64,000 nucleotides of DNA. It comes from CAZPHU01 sp964586285 (GTDB lineage: Bacteria; Fibrobacterota; Chitinivibrionia; Chitinivibrionales; CAYFVL01). The translations under genes and the position numbers were made by a program. This document shows positions 24,191 to 33,183 of this stretch, one piece after another; the stretch's first letter is position 1, and every line of letters begins with the position of its first letter. The stretch is taken from positions 5,494 through 69,493 of the forward strand of contig CAZPHU010000006.1 in the NCBI GenBank assembly GCA_964586285.1. Direction: 5' to 3'. The notes beneath the pieces were generated by a model that was not told the DNA's origin, searched no databases, and saw only the letters and a list, made by a program, of their open reading frames with translations.

Positions 24191-26358
24191 ACGCAAACAG
24201 CACACTCACGGATAAACAAAACACGGGTGCCCGTCTCAAAGATTACATCGGTATCATTTACAGACGTAAATTTGTAATTCTTTTATCCTTGATCGCTATA
24301 GTCGGGTCCACCTTTTTTTACGTACACAAATTGGAAGATGTTTATGAATCATTTTCCACGCTTGTGATTGAAGAAAACAATCCCATTGTAGCGCAAACTT
24401 TAAACATCCGACAGAACTCTTTGAGTTTTTATCAGGGTATTCTGGACAGTAGAACATTTAATGAAATGGTACTCGACAGCATAGGAATGGATATTTTCGC
24501 CGTCCACTTTCCTCGTTTCACCCGCTCAGACATTCTGGAGTATATAAACAGCAGCATCACCCTTCGTAAAACCCCGTATGCCTCTTTCCTTCGCCTTAAT
24601 GCCCAGGCCGGCTCCAAGCAACTTTCCTACTTCATTGCCTCAACCGCAACCGATGCATTCATCAGAAGATGCAGAGAGGTGGAATCTGAAGAAAGTCGCA
24701 GGGCAATGATTGAAATTGAAAAACAGCTTAGTCTTGTACGTGAGAATTTGGAAGAGTCCGAACAGCAATACCGAACGTTTAGAGAAAAAACGGGAGACAT
24801 TCTGGAAGGAACTACGCCCGAACTAAAGACCCTTCAGGATAAATACGCAAGCGATCTTGCCCAGCTGGGACTCAAAGAAGCTGATTTGAAAGCTGAAAAA
24901 AAGCAGCTTCAAAAGTTGGAAAAGATGGTTACACCGGAAGAAAACCATTCCAGTCCTGAAATCGGCACTCTTAGATCGCGTTTGAGGGAACTGGAGCGCG
25001 AAAAACTTCGTCTTGAAAATTTGGGTATACGTATTTCCGGAATGTCTACAATTGATCGTAAAATACAGGAGATAGAAAAACAGCTACTTCAGCACAAGAG
25101 CAGCCGTTCAAGAGAGAGAATCGATCCAAGTACGATCAGGCAATGGCAGCAATTGAGAAAATCGGTCATCAACAAAGAGGCTGATCTGGACCTTTTTAAA
25201 CGCAGACTGCAATCGTATAAAAATGCCATAACAGGTTACAAAAGAGAAAATCCGGACATTCTCAATCAGTCGTTGGAACTGCTCAGGCTCAAACGTTCCA
25301 AGGAAGTATATGAAGATGTGTACAATATTCTCCTTGAAAAAGCTGAAGAGGAACGCATCCGTAACGCTTCCAGCAGCGGCGGACTAAAAATTGTGGACAT
25401 TGCCCTAATGCCCGAAAGACCTATTCCTAAGAATGAAGCCAAATTCTATTCTCTTGGTATTATTTTGGGACTTGCCCTTGGTTTAGGCCTTGCGTTTCTG
25501 ATAGAATTCAACGATACATCCATCAAATCTACGGAAGATGTCGAGAAGCACTTGGGTCATCCGGTTTTGGGTACAATTCCTCATATTCAGAACAACCGCA
25601 AGAAGAATATTGAAATCAAGCGACGCAGTAACAAACGGAAGAAAGGTAAAACTACTACCGTTTACCCGCGTCATTTGTTGAATTTCTCGGGAGATGACTC
25701 GGTTACCACCGAATCATATCGATCTCTACGTACGAATTTATCTCTTGTAAGCCCAGATAATCCCATAAAAAGTGTTTTACTTACCTCAGCCGGTCCTTCC
25801 GAGGGAAAATCGTTAACAATAAGCAATCTGGCGATGGCATATGCTCAGATGGGAAAAAGAACTCTTCTGGTAGACACCGACTTGCGCCGTCCTGTTCTAC
25901 ACCATCTTTTTGGTGCCAAAAGAGAACCCGGGTTTACAGATTTGTTCATAAAAAACCCTGACTACGACCGCATAATAAAAACTACAGAAAAGGAAAATCT
26001 TTTTCTGATAACCTCCGGTATGTTTACTCCAAATCCTGCCGAACTGATTGGTTCTCAGAAAATGTTTCAACATATAAACTATTTCAAAGAGCACTTCGAC
26101 ATGATCTTTTACGATACGCCTCCGATTGTCGCAGTTACGGATGCTACTTTACTGGGAACAAAGCTGGACGGAGTACTGCTCGTAATTCGATCTCATCATA
26201 CCGACAGGGAAATATCTTTAAGAGCACTGCGCATGCTCAGCAACGTAAAAGTTAAAACACTTGGGGTTGTTCTCAACGACATAGATCTTTCGCATCGGTA
26301 TTCATCATACGGATATTATAAATATTATTTCCATTACTATAAGTCTAAAATGGACTGA
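24187..26358 (+). CDS. Wzc-like chain-length regulator and BY-type tyrosine kinase
   Basis: The 723-residue protein starts at TTG 24187, overlapping the OPX stop by four bases. A Wzz domain with a first membrane helix (VILLSLIAIVGSTFFYV, about 30-46) is followed by a periplasmic coiled coil (about 170-390) and a second helix (LGIILGLALGLGLAFLI, about 422-440). The cytoplasmic kinase has Walker A GPSEGKS near 536, Walker A' VDTDLRRP near 562 and Walker B IFYDTPP near 640. The C-terminus is a Tyr cluster (YGYYKYYFHYY), the usual autophosphorylation site. The protein controls polymerisation and export of Wzx/Wzy-type polysaccharide with the OPX channel. Confidence 0.94.
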   Translation: MNANSTLTDKQNTGARLKDYIGIIYRRKFVILLSLIAIVGSTFFYVHKLEDVYESFSTLVIEENNPIVAQTLNIRQNSLSFYQGILDSRTFNEMVLDSIGMDIFAVHFPRFTRSDILEYINSSITLRKTPYASFLRLNAQAGSKQLSYFIASTATDAFIRRCREVESEESRRAMIEIEKQLSLVRENLEESEQQYRTFREKTGDILEGTTPELKTLQDKYASDLAQLGLKEADLKAEKKQLQKLEKMVTPEENHSSPEIGTLRSRLRELEREKLRLENLGIRISGMSTIDRKIQEIEKQLLQHKSSRSRERIDPSTIRQWQQLRKSVINKEADLDLFKRRLQSYKNAITGYKRENPDILNQSLELLRLKRSKEVYEDVYNILLEKAEEERIRNASSSGGLKIVDIALMPERPIPKNEAKFYSLGIILGLALGLGLAFLIEFNDTSIKSTEDVEKHLGHPVLGTIPHIQNNRKKNIEIKRRSNKRKKGKTTTVYPRHLLNFSGDDSVTTESYRSLRTNLSLVSPDNPIKSVLLTSAGPSEGKSLTISNLAMAYAQMGKRTLLVDTDLRRPVLHHLFGAKREPGFTDLFIKNPDYDRIIKTTEKENLFLITSGMFTPNPAELIGSQKMFQHINYFKEHFDMIFYDTPPIVAVTDATLLGTKLDGVLLVIRSHHTDREISLRALRMLSNVKVKTLGVVLNDIDLSHRYSSYGYYKYYFHYYKSKMD

Positions 26359-26392
26359 ATCAATCCTTAAACATGTATGCTCAGGTAAAGAA

Positions 26393-27283
26393 TTGAATAA
26401 ACCAACGCCTGCTGAGGCACAAGCTTTTTCGGACAAAAGTCATGTAAGAGGCGCATGGGACACTGAATCCGGCCGCAATGAAAACGGGTTTCCATACAAA
26501 CTTGCAGGACACCTGTTATCAAGGAAACGTGCGGGGGTGGCATGGGTCTCTTCCAAAATAGGTCACGGCGACATGGTCTGTGATCTGGGATGCGGTAAGG
26601 GGGCATATGCAAGATGGTTCCTATTACATAAAAATGCCCATGTTGTAGCCGTCGATTGGTCTTTTAATGCCTTACGCTCAATAAAATCTCCCGCTTTCGG
26701 TAAAGTTTCCCGTGTATGCGCCGATTTAAGTTCACTGCCCCTAAAAACCGCGGTTGTCGACGCGGCATGGTCTGTTGATACTCTCGGGCATTTGCTTGAC
26801 ACTAACAAAGCACTCGATGAATGGAGAAGAATACTGAAAGACGAATCAAATCTTTTCCTTCACAGTGAATGCAGCGATTACTCCGAGCGATGGCCCGATC
26901 GTGAAATTCGAAAAAAAGCTGGATATGATCCGATCGCTCACATGGACGGTCATTTTGGATTATTAAAAAGTGATAAGATTTATGCGGAACTAAAGACTCG
27001 ATTTCGGGTCTATTCATTTCAAAGCCCTGCCGGTTTGGCCGGGTGGCTTATCGGTTATCCTGAAAAGTATTTCATCGCCTTCAAAAAGGCTCATATGCCC
27101 TTATTAGCCGGAATCTGTAAAATTCTTTCTCTCATAAAGAAAATGCCTTTTATCGGAATTATTCTTCGAGCAATCAACACATTATCCAATTCCATGGAAT
27201 TGCTCTTGGGAATATGTGGTGGAGGGTCGTGTTTCGCCAGGCTTCAAAAAAATGATGAGAATCGATATGAGTTCGACCATTGA
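26393..27283 (+). CDS. Class I SAM-dependent methyltransferase
   Basis: The 296-residue product starts at TTG 26393, the first usable start after the kinase gene. Motif I of the SAM fold is clear (VCDLGCGKGAYARWF, about residues 62-76), with the acidic end of strand 2 (VVAVDWS) and the motif after strand 4 (VDAAWSVDTLGHLLD). The last 60 residues are more hydrophobic (ILSLIKKMPFIGIILRAI), which may anchor it to the membrane. In this setting it most likely methylates a sugar or the end of a glycan, but lipid or other targets are possible. The next gene begins inside its end. Confidence 0.85.
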   Translation: MNKPTPAEAQAFSDKSHVRGAWDTESGRNENGFPYKLAGHLLSRKRAGVAWVSSKIGHGDMVCDLGCGKGAYARWFLLHKNAHVVAVDWSFNALRSIKSPAFGKVSRVCADLSSLPLKTAVVDAAWSVDTLGHLLDTNKALDEWRRILKDESNLFLHSECSDYSERWPDREIRKKAGYDPIAHMDGHFGLLKSDKIYAELKTRFRVYSFQSPAGLAGWLIGYPEKYFIAFKKAHMPLLAGICKILSLIKKMPFIGIILRAINTLSNSMELLLGICGGGSCFARLQKNDENRYEFDH

Positions 27284-28193
27284 CATTGTTATACCAACAT
27301 TTAATCGATCCGCTGCAGTTAAATGGCTTGTCGAATCATTGACTCCATTTCTTGACTTCGGCGATACAGTAACAGTGGTATGGCAGGGTCTGGAGAAGCC
27401 GGATATCAATGAGAGTAAAATTGTTTCACTGATACATTCATCTCCTCCAAATCTTCCCAGAGCCAGAAATCTGGGAATAGAAAAAACCGGCGGAGAAATT
27501 ATACTCTTTCTTGACGACGATGTTGAAATGGTAAGCAACATTCTCCAATATCACCGTAAAGCATATGAGGATAAACTAGTTGGGGCAGTTACCGGATATA
27601 TTGATGATCCTCTCTTCCAAACGCAATCGGATGGTCTGCCGCGGTTTGATAACCAAACTGGGGAACTTATCCAGGATTATTCATCAACCAAAAAGTCAAA
27701 AGTACCCGCTTTAATGGGAGCTCATATGTCCTTTAGGCGTACGGCATTGGAAACCATTGGCGGATTCGATCCGAAATACAGAGGTAATTCTCTTTGGGAG
27801 GATGTAGACTGCGCTTTCAGATTACGAGCCTCTGGTTATTCAATTGCATACGAACCGGATGCTCGTGTCAAGCATCTACGCAAGGCAAAGGGTGGCTGTC
27901 GCACATCAACGGGAATCAGATATGTTCTTTGCCAGTTTTACAACACAAGCTATTTTGCCTCCCGTTTTGCGCCTCCCTCCTGCCGAGCATCATGGATCGC
28001 TTTCTGGTGGCACAGACTTGAGTATATCAGTCGCGCTAAGTTACCAGGCCTTAAACATGATCCATTGCTTGTAACCGCCGGTATTTGTGGAGCTTTTTTA
28101 GGCATAATTACTTATGCCCTTTCAGCAAACCGTTTTAAGCCGTCCGCATACTCCTCTTTTAACGAATGGACCACTCGTGGGGTAAATATATGA
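27252..28193 (+). CDS. Family 2 glycosyltransferase
   Basis: The protein has about 313 residues; ATGs at 27252, 27255 and 27267 are all possible and overlap the methyltransferase end. The GT-A fold opens with IDIVIPTFNRSAAVKWLVESL-like strands, and the nucleotide-sugar and metal site FLDDDVEM is intact. An acceptor-side segment (GGFDPKYRGN, WEDVDCAFRLRASGY) follows. A hydrophobic stretch near the end (LLVTAGICGAFLGIITYAL) may anchor it. It should transfer one sugar during repeat-unit assembly on the cytoplasmic side; donor and linkage cannot be read from sequence. Confidence 0.88.
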   Translation: MMRIDMSSTIDIVIPTFNRSAAVKWLVESLTPFLDFGDTVTVVWQGLEKPDINESKIVSLIHSSPPNLPRARNLGIEKTGGEIILFLDDDVEMVSNILQYHRKAYEDKLVGAVTGYIDDPLFQTQSDGLPRFDNQTGELIQDYSSTKKSKVPALMGAHMSFRRTALETIGGFDPKYRGNSLWEDVDCAFRLRASGYSIAYEPDARVKHLRKAKGGCRTSTGIRYVLCQFYNTSYFASRFAPPSCRASWIAFWWHRLEYISRAKLPGLKHDPLLVTAGICGAFLGIITYALSANRFKPSAYSSFNEWTTRGVNI

Positions 28194-29290
28194 AAGTGGG
28201 GTGGATATTTCCGCGAAACAGGCAATGCGGCATTTCTATTTATGCTCACAGTTATTTAGCGGAGCTTAGTAAACTCATTGCTGTCGAGGAATATGATATT
28301 TCTGAGGTTCTTTCTTTTTCTTCCGTAATCATCAACAGCCTAAATTCGTGCGATTGTATTCATCTTCAATATGAAATATCATTCTTTCAAAAGAATAATT
28401 TAGACAGCTATATGTCATTATGCAAAAGATTGAGACCGCCTCTGATAATATCTCTTCATGAAGTGTATGATGAATCTCCCTTTGATTTCCCCAGAAATAA
28501 GATCACAGGCAATAGGCTGATCAAGCCTTTTAAATTGTGGAAGTACGATATGACTCATAGGCATTTGTCTGCATATCGTAAACATCTCAAGAATAATTTC
28601 TATGCAAATAAGATTCTTGTACATTATGAGTACCAACGTAATTTGCTTTTAAAGGCTGGTCTACCCATAGAAAAAACTTCCGTTGTACCATTTCCCATCG
28701 AGAAAAGCAGCTTCACCGGTCGCAACGTATGTGAAAAGGATGTTCTTGTCCTGGGTTCAAACGGATTTATAAACCCGACCTATAATTTTAATTTGCTCTT
28801 TCAAACACTACAATCACTTAACGTACCATGGAAATTTATATGGATCGGCTGCGCGGTCAAAGAGGCACACAATGAAATGCTGATGCAATTACGCGAAATG
28901 ATCAGGGTACGAGGCTGGGAAAATAAGTTTCAGATTACCGGCTGGGTAACACATAAACGCAGGGATGAGATATTGAAATCTTTGGATATCTACTTGGCGC
29001 TTTTCTCTGCTCGAAGCAGTTCCGCAAGCATTACAAGAGCAATCGCCGCGCATTGTCCAATAATTGCCGCTGATCTGGACCTGACGCGCGATTTGTGTAG
29101 AATCAAACCGGTGTCGGCCATAGTACCTAAAGATCATATAAAAGTAGTTGATGCTATTGAAAAAATCCTTACCGAGAAAAAGTATGTGAAGAAGATGATC
29201 CATGCTCAGAGAGACCTGTGTGTGCTTTTATCTTTTAAAAATCTTGCATTATCCCTGCTGAAGATATACGAGGAGGCCTCGGGGGTATGA
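28190..29290 (+). CDS. GT-B fold glycosyltransferase (GT4-like)
   Basis: The 366-residue product starts at ATG 28190, overlapping the previous stop by four bases. The N-terminal half has the acceptor-side Rossmann fold of GT4 enzymes (GWIFPRNRQCGISIYAHSY). The C-terminal half has the donor-side fold (DVLVLGSNGFINP, WKFIWIGCAV, FQITGWVTHKRRDEILKSLD). The usual E-x7-E pair is degenerate here (SSASITRAIAA in place of EGFGLPVLEA), so activity or donor use may be unusual. It lies among other glycosyltransferases with four-base overlaps on both sides, which points to the same pathway. Confidence 0.8.
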   Translation: MKVGWIFPRNRQCGISIYAHSYLAELSKLIAVEEYDISEVLSFSSVIINSLNSCDCIHLQYEISFFQKNNLDSYMSLCKRLRPPLIISLHEVYDESPFDFPRNKITGNRLIKPFKLWKYDMTHRHLSAYRKHLKNNFYANKILVHYEYQRNLLLKAGLPIEKTSVVPFPIEKSSFTGRNVCEKDVLVLGSNGFINPTYNFNLLFQTLQSLNVPWKFIWIGCAVKEAHNEMLMQLREMIRVRGWENKFQITGWVTHKRRDEILKSLDIYLALFSARSSSASITRAIAAHCPIIAADLDLTRDLCRIKPVSAIVPKDHIKVVDAIEKILTEKKYVKKMIHAQRDLCVLLSFKNLALSLLKIYEEASGV

Positions 29291-30351
29291 GAATTCTGTG
29301 GGATTTAAGATTGTTTTCGCTTCCATACGCCAAACGGGGAGGCGGCGTAGTAACCAGGCGAATGAGTAGAGTCCTTCGTGACAAAATGGACGAGCATTTA
29401 GTCTATATACTGGGAAATCCCTCCGACATACCGCCGCAAAGTTTGCCCACCAATTACAAATTCGTCAAGTACGAAAAGTATTCGTGGAAAAAGGATCTGT
29501 TTTTTATTCCTTTCATAATCATCAGGTACAAAATACGCCTCTGTCATTTCTGGCTAAGTCTTGGGCCTATACACCGGATTGGCCTTCCCCTGATTTTGCC
29601 GTGTCGCGCAATTGCAACGGTTCTTGATTTGGGAGTGGCCTTGTGGAAAGATATTCCTTTTCTTTCAAGTAAACGAAAAACCTGGTATTGGGCAATTCAG
29701 AAGTTCTGTGCTAAAAGGTTTCATGCAGTGCATTTTTATTCGGAGGCCGCTCGAAACGACTACTTCAGTATTTTTGGATGTTCGCAGAAAACTATTATTA
29801 CCTATCCACCTTTTCCGGTCTGGAGTAACAAGCCCGCTGAAAAGAGGAAACCATACATTCTCGCACTGGGAGGAGCACCTCATAAAAATCTCAAAAGAAC
29901 TATTCAAGCGTTCGAGCGATTACCCCTCGAGTATTCAGAATTTTTTTTGCTTTTAGCCGGCGAAATTAAACAAGAGGAGATTCCTCAACCGGCTTGTGCC
30001 CGAATCCGATTCGTAAAAATGAAAGATTTCCCAACGCTGCTTTCGGAGTCTTGCGCCTTTGTATCTGCCTCATATCACGAGGGATTCGGATTGCCGATGT
30101 TGGAAGCGATGTATTTGCATTGCCCCCTGGTTCTTTCATCCATACCCAGTCATATGGAGATTGCGGGTGAGGCGGCCGTTTTCGTCGATCCCTTTTCAGT
30201 GGCCTCTATTCAAGATGGAATTAAAAAGGTTCTATCACGAACAAACTTTTGGGTAGAAAAGTCCCGAAAAGCAGGTTGCTCATATGCTAAATACGCCCAG
30301 CATTCTCCCGGTGCACTTGCCGGATTCTATAAAGAGGTGTCGCGTGCTTAA
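29287..30351 (+). CDS. Family 4 glycosyltransferase
   Basis: The 354-residue protein overlaps the previous stop by four bases. GT4 marks include the N-terminal Gly-rich segment (YAKRGGGVVTRRMSRVL), the donor-side strand ILALGGAPHKNLKR, and the retaining-enzyme motif EGFGLPMLEAM (near residue 265) with both Glu residues kept. The closing AAVFVDPFSVASI is also typical. It adds one sugar to the growing lipid-linked unit in the cytoplasm; the donor is unknown. Confidence 0.9.
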   Translation: MRILWDLRLFSLPYAKRGGGVVTRRMSRVLRDKMDEHLVYILGNPSDIPPQSLPTNYKFVKYEKYSWKKDLFFIPFIIIRYKIRLCHFWLSLGPIHRIGLPLILPCRAIATVLDLGVALWKDIPFLSSKRKTWYWAIQKFCAKRFHAVHFYSEAARNDYFSIFGCSQKTIITYPPFPVWSNKPAEKRKPYILALGGAPHKNLKRTIQAFERLPLEYSEFFLLLAGEIKQEEIPQPACARIRFVKMKDFPTLLSESCAFVSASYHEGFGLPMLEAMYLHCPLVLSSIPSHMEIAGEAAVFVDPFSVASIQDGIKKVLSRTNFWVEKSRKAGCSYAKYAQHSPGALAGFYKEVSRA

Positions 30352-32080
30352 TTCAATTGTCATACCCACATATAACAGGAGCGATTTTTTAGAAAGCTGC
30401 TTGAATTCATTATCGAAACAACCCCATATGGAAATGGAAACGGTAGTTGTAGTCGATGATTGTTCCGATAATCCACATGCCGACATAAACAAATCTGTTT
30501 GTTCCCATTATGGAGTGAATTATGTAAGGCATGCAAGTAACAGAGGCCAGGCCGCCGCACGAAACACAGGGCTGCAGGCAGTAGAATCGGCTTGGGTAAC
30601 TTTTCTGGATGATGACGTTCGCGTAAACGATACATGGTATGCTGAATTGCTGGAAAAGATAAGATTGGTACCATCATGTGTGGCGGGTCTCGAAGGTCGT
30701 ACTATATCCAAAGGACAAGGCTTGTGGGATAAGGAGGTTGAGAATCTATCCGGAGGATCGTTTATAACCGCGAATATTTCCTACCGTCGGGAATACTTGC
30801 AAAAGGCAGGTTTTTTTGATGAACGATTCGGTTCATATAATGAAGATTGCGATTTGGCTATACGCATACAACGGTACGGCAAGATTCTTTTCGTGCCCGG
30901 AATGTGCGTGACCCACTCTCCCAGACAGGTCAACCTTTGGTCATATCTATTGTCATCATGCAAAAGAATCCGCAAACAACTCGATTCGGAGCTGTTGCTG
31001 TTTATGAAGGATCGCGATAGATACCATACCTGCCGCTACCGCGCCAATTTCTGGGCCACATATTATGATATCGTTACCCGCCTTTTACTTACTACTCTGC
31101 GTCGTCGCGAGCCGGCCAGATTGGCTGCAAATCCCCTTTCCACTCTGGTTCTCTTTATCAGTACAATTATCGAACAAATATACGCTGGTCTCATGTTTCC
31201 GCGGCTTGCCTCGAAATTTTTGGCCCAAAACCCATTTGACGATCCCTCAATCGATAGGTTGAAAACTGCCTCAATCAATAATATTTCACTTAAATGGATA
31301 AACAAGATGAGATTATCCCCCAATGTCCACAACGCGCCTTTTTTCCGGATCCACAAAAGACCTGTTTATACTTCAAAGCGGCAGGTAAGACATTTCAGTA
31401 AAACCGCAGGGATTTCTCAATCATCCGTTTTTGTCCGTTTTGATGATGTTTTTCTCCACAATACTACTGAATTTCCCCGATTCATGGAGTTTGTTGAAAA
31501 ATCTAAGTTTCCTTTTCTCGCGGGAATAACCGCCCGAGATCTATCTAATAGGCACCACTGGGAGGTTGCAAATAGATTACAGCGGGCGGGAGCGATTATC
31601 GGACTTCACGGATTTGAACACGATGGAAAATTTGGACCTTTTACAAGCGAAATTCTACAAATGACTTATGGTGAATTGCACGACAGGCTCACCAGGCTTT
31701 TTTCAAAGCTACCAAAGCAACTTCACACTCACGTATTTATTCCTCCATTCAATGCGATTTCACGAGAACAGGTGATACATCTTGCCTCTCGATTCAAGGT
31801 TATTTGCGGGGGGCCGGAAAGCGTCCGTTTCACATGGAGGATCGGGTGTCTTACCGCTTTTGAGGGTGGTTCATTCTACTTTCCATCATTGCCTCCTTTT
31901 TATTCATCCGCGAAAGAAATGCTTCAAAATGGTGTTGTTGAGGATCTTTTACATTTACAGTTCCCGATTTGCCTGACCTTTCATATGAACCAGGAAGCAA
32001 CGGATGATTTCAAAGCGGTATCCACAATAATTAACAGTGTGCACCAAAGAATACAACCATGGCAGTCTATATGGGAATAA
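30344..32080 (+). CDS. Fusion: family 2 glycosyltransferase with polysaccharide deacetylase-like domain
   Basis: GTG 30344 is preferred: AAGAGG lies just upstream and the GT2 fold then starts at once (LNSIVIPTYNRSDFLE). The frame could be extended to 30284 but would overlap the previous gene by 68 bases. The product is 578 residues. Residues 1-290 are GT2, with FLDDDVRVND near 87 and a WSYLLS region near the end. Residues about 355-560 resemble NodB/DUF2334 deacetylases: VRFDDVF (motif 1 Asp pair) near 362, LHGFEHDG (His-x3-His metal pair) near 421 and FIPPFN near 464. A sugar transferase joined to a likely N- or O-deacetylase would add and trim a sugar in one protein. The deacetylase call rests on motifs only. 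Confidence 0.82.
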   Translation: MLNSIVIPTYNRSDFLESCLNSLSKQPHMEMETVVVVDDCSDNPHADINKSVCSHYGVNYVRHASNRGQAAARNTGLQAVESAWVTFLDDDVRVNDTWYAELLEKIRLVPSCVAGLEGRTISKGQGLWDKEVENLSGGSFITANISYRREYLQKAGFFDERFGSYNEDCDLAIRIQRYGKILFVPGMCVTHSPRQVNLWSYLLSSCKRIRKQLDSELLLFMKDRDRYHTCRYRANFWATYYDIVTRLLLTTLRRREPARLAANPLSTLVLFISTIIEQIYAGLMFPRLASKFLAQNPFDDPSIDRLKTASINNISLKWINKMRLSPNVHNAPFFRIHKRPVYTSKRQVRHFSKTAGISQSSVFVRFDDVFLHNTTEFPRFMEFVEKSKFPFLAGITARDLSNRHHWEVANRLQRAGAIIGLHGFEHDGKFGPFTSEILQMTYGELHDRLTRLFSKLPKQLHTHVFIPPFNAISREQVIHLASRFKVICGGPESVRFTWRIGCLTAFEGGSFYFPSLPPFYSSAKEMLQNGVVEDLLHLQFPICLTFHMNQEATDDFKAVSTIINSVHQRIQPWQSIWE

Positions 32081-33183
32081 AAAAAGGTACTATCTGGTTT
32101 GCGGCAAACATTGAGCCCAACTCTTTCGGCGGAATAAGCAGAGTAATGCATTCATACACCGAAATATTGTCTGATCGAGGGTATAACTGTAAAATTATAG
32201 TCAACCGCCCGGGTAATCAAACCGGGTATGTTAAATTTGCTTGTAAAATCCTTTTGATGTTAATTGCAAACCTGTATTCAGCACCTGACTGGATAATAGC
32301 CCGATCATCGGATGGGGTTTTTTGCGCCGCTTTTCTGAGGATTTTTGGGAAAGTTTTGGGTATAAAAACACGTATTGCCGTGCACAATCATGGTTGGGAG
32401 GAAAAATTATTTGAAATCGAAAAAAGACTACCGTCACGGCTTATTTTTCCACGAACAACAATCATGGCGCATCTTATCAGGTTTCCTTTGCTACGAACCT
32501 CTCTTTATGCCGGCGATTGCTGCCTATGCGGAACTTTATCGGAAATAAAATGGCTCAAAAACAGGTATCCTCGTGTAAATAAGAAATTATTTTTCCTGCC
32601 CAATGGAGTACACATGCCGACAAATAACATGATCAGCCGTTTCAATAAACAGCCTGAAGAGTTGGGGTTTGTTTCCGTAGGAGGAGCTACGTGGAAAAAA
32701 AATCTTTCGCATACAGTAAATGTTTTCGAAAATGTCCTTAGAAGTTGTGCAAACTGCTCTCTTACTATGGTGGGGGCTCAAAGGTCGTCTTTTGAAAATT
32801 CTTATTCTAATATTCTGCAGCATATCTCTTTTAAGTCTCAAGCGACATTTGATTGTATGGAACAAATATTTGCCAAAAAGCATATACTCATAAGCTCCTC
32901 CCGTTTTGAGGGAGGACATTCACTTGCGGTACTTGAAGCTATGTCGCACGGAATGATTGTATTCGTCTCGTCCATTGATTCTATGCGGGAGATCGTTAAG
33001 GACGGCATTAATGGATTTTTGCTGACCGGAGTGGATGTAAATGCGGATGCGCACAAAATTGTTTCGGTCATACAAGACCATGCAAAAATGAAGAAAATAA
33101 GCAAAGGAGCATTTACAAGCGCGTCGCGTCACAGCTGGATGCGCCAAAGTAACCGACTGGAGAAGATACTAAAAAATGTATAA
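32059..33183 (+). CDS. Family 4 glycosyltransferase
   Basis: The 374-residue product starts at ATG 32059 (ATG 32071 also possible) and overlaps the fusion gene. The N-terminal fold has the usual Gly-rich loop (NSFGGISRVMHSY). The C-terminal fold has FVSVGGATWKKNLSH and a shifted retaining motif SRFEGGHSLAVLEAM (near 280), followed by DGINGFLL. It should be a cytoplasmic retaining sugar transferase in the same polysaccharide pathway. Confidence 0.88.
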   Translation: MAVYMGIKKGTIWFAANIEPNSFGGISRVMHSYTEILSDRGYNCKIIVNRPGNQTGYVKFACKILLMLIANLYSAPDWIIARSSDGVFCAAFLRIFGKVLGIKTRIAVHNHGWEEKLFEIEKRLPSRLIFPRTTIMAHLIRFPLLRTSLYAGDCCLCGTLSEIKWLKNRYPRVNKKLFFLPNGVHMPTNNMISRFNKQPEELGFVSVGGATWKKNLSHTVNVFENVLRSCANCSLTMVGAQRSSFENSYSNILQHISFKSQATFDCMEQIFAKKHILISSSRFEGGHSLAVLEAMSHGMIVFVSSIDSMREIVKDGINGFLLTGVDVNADAHKIVSVIQDHAKMKKISKGAFTSASRHSWMRQSNRLEKILKNV

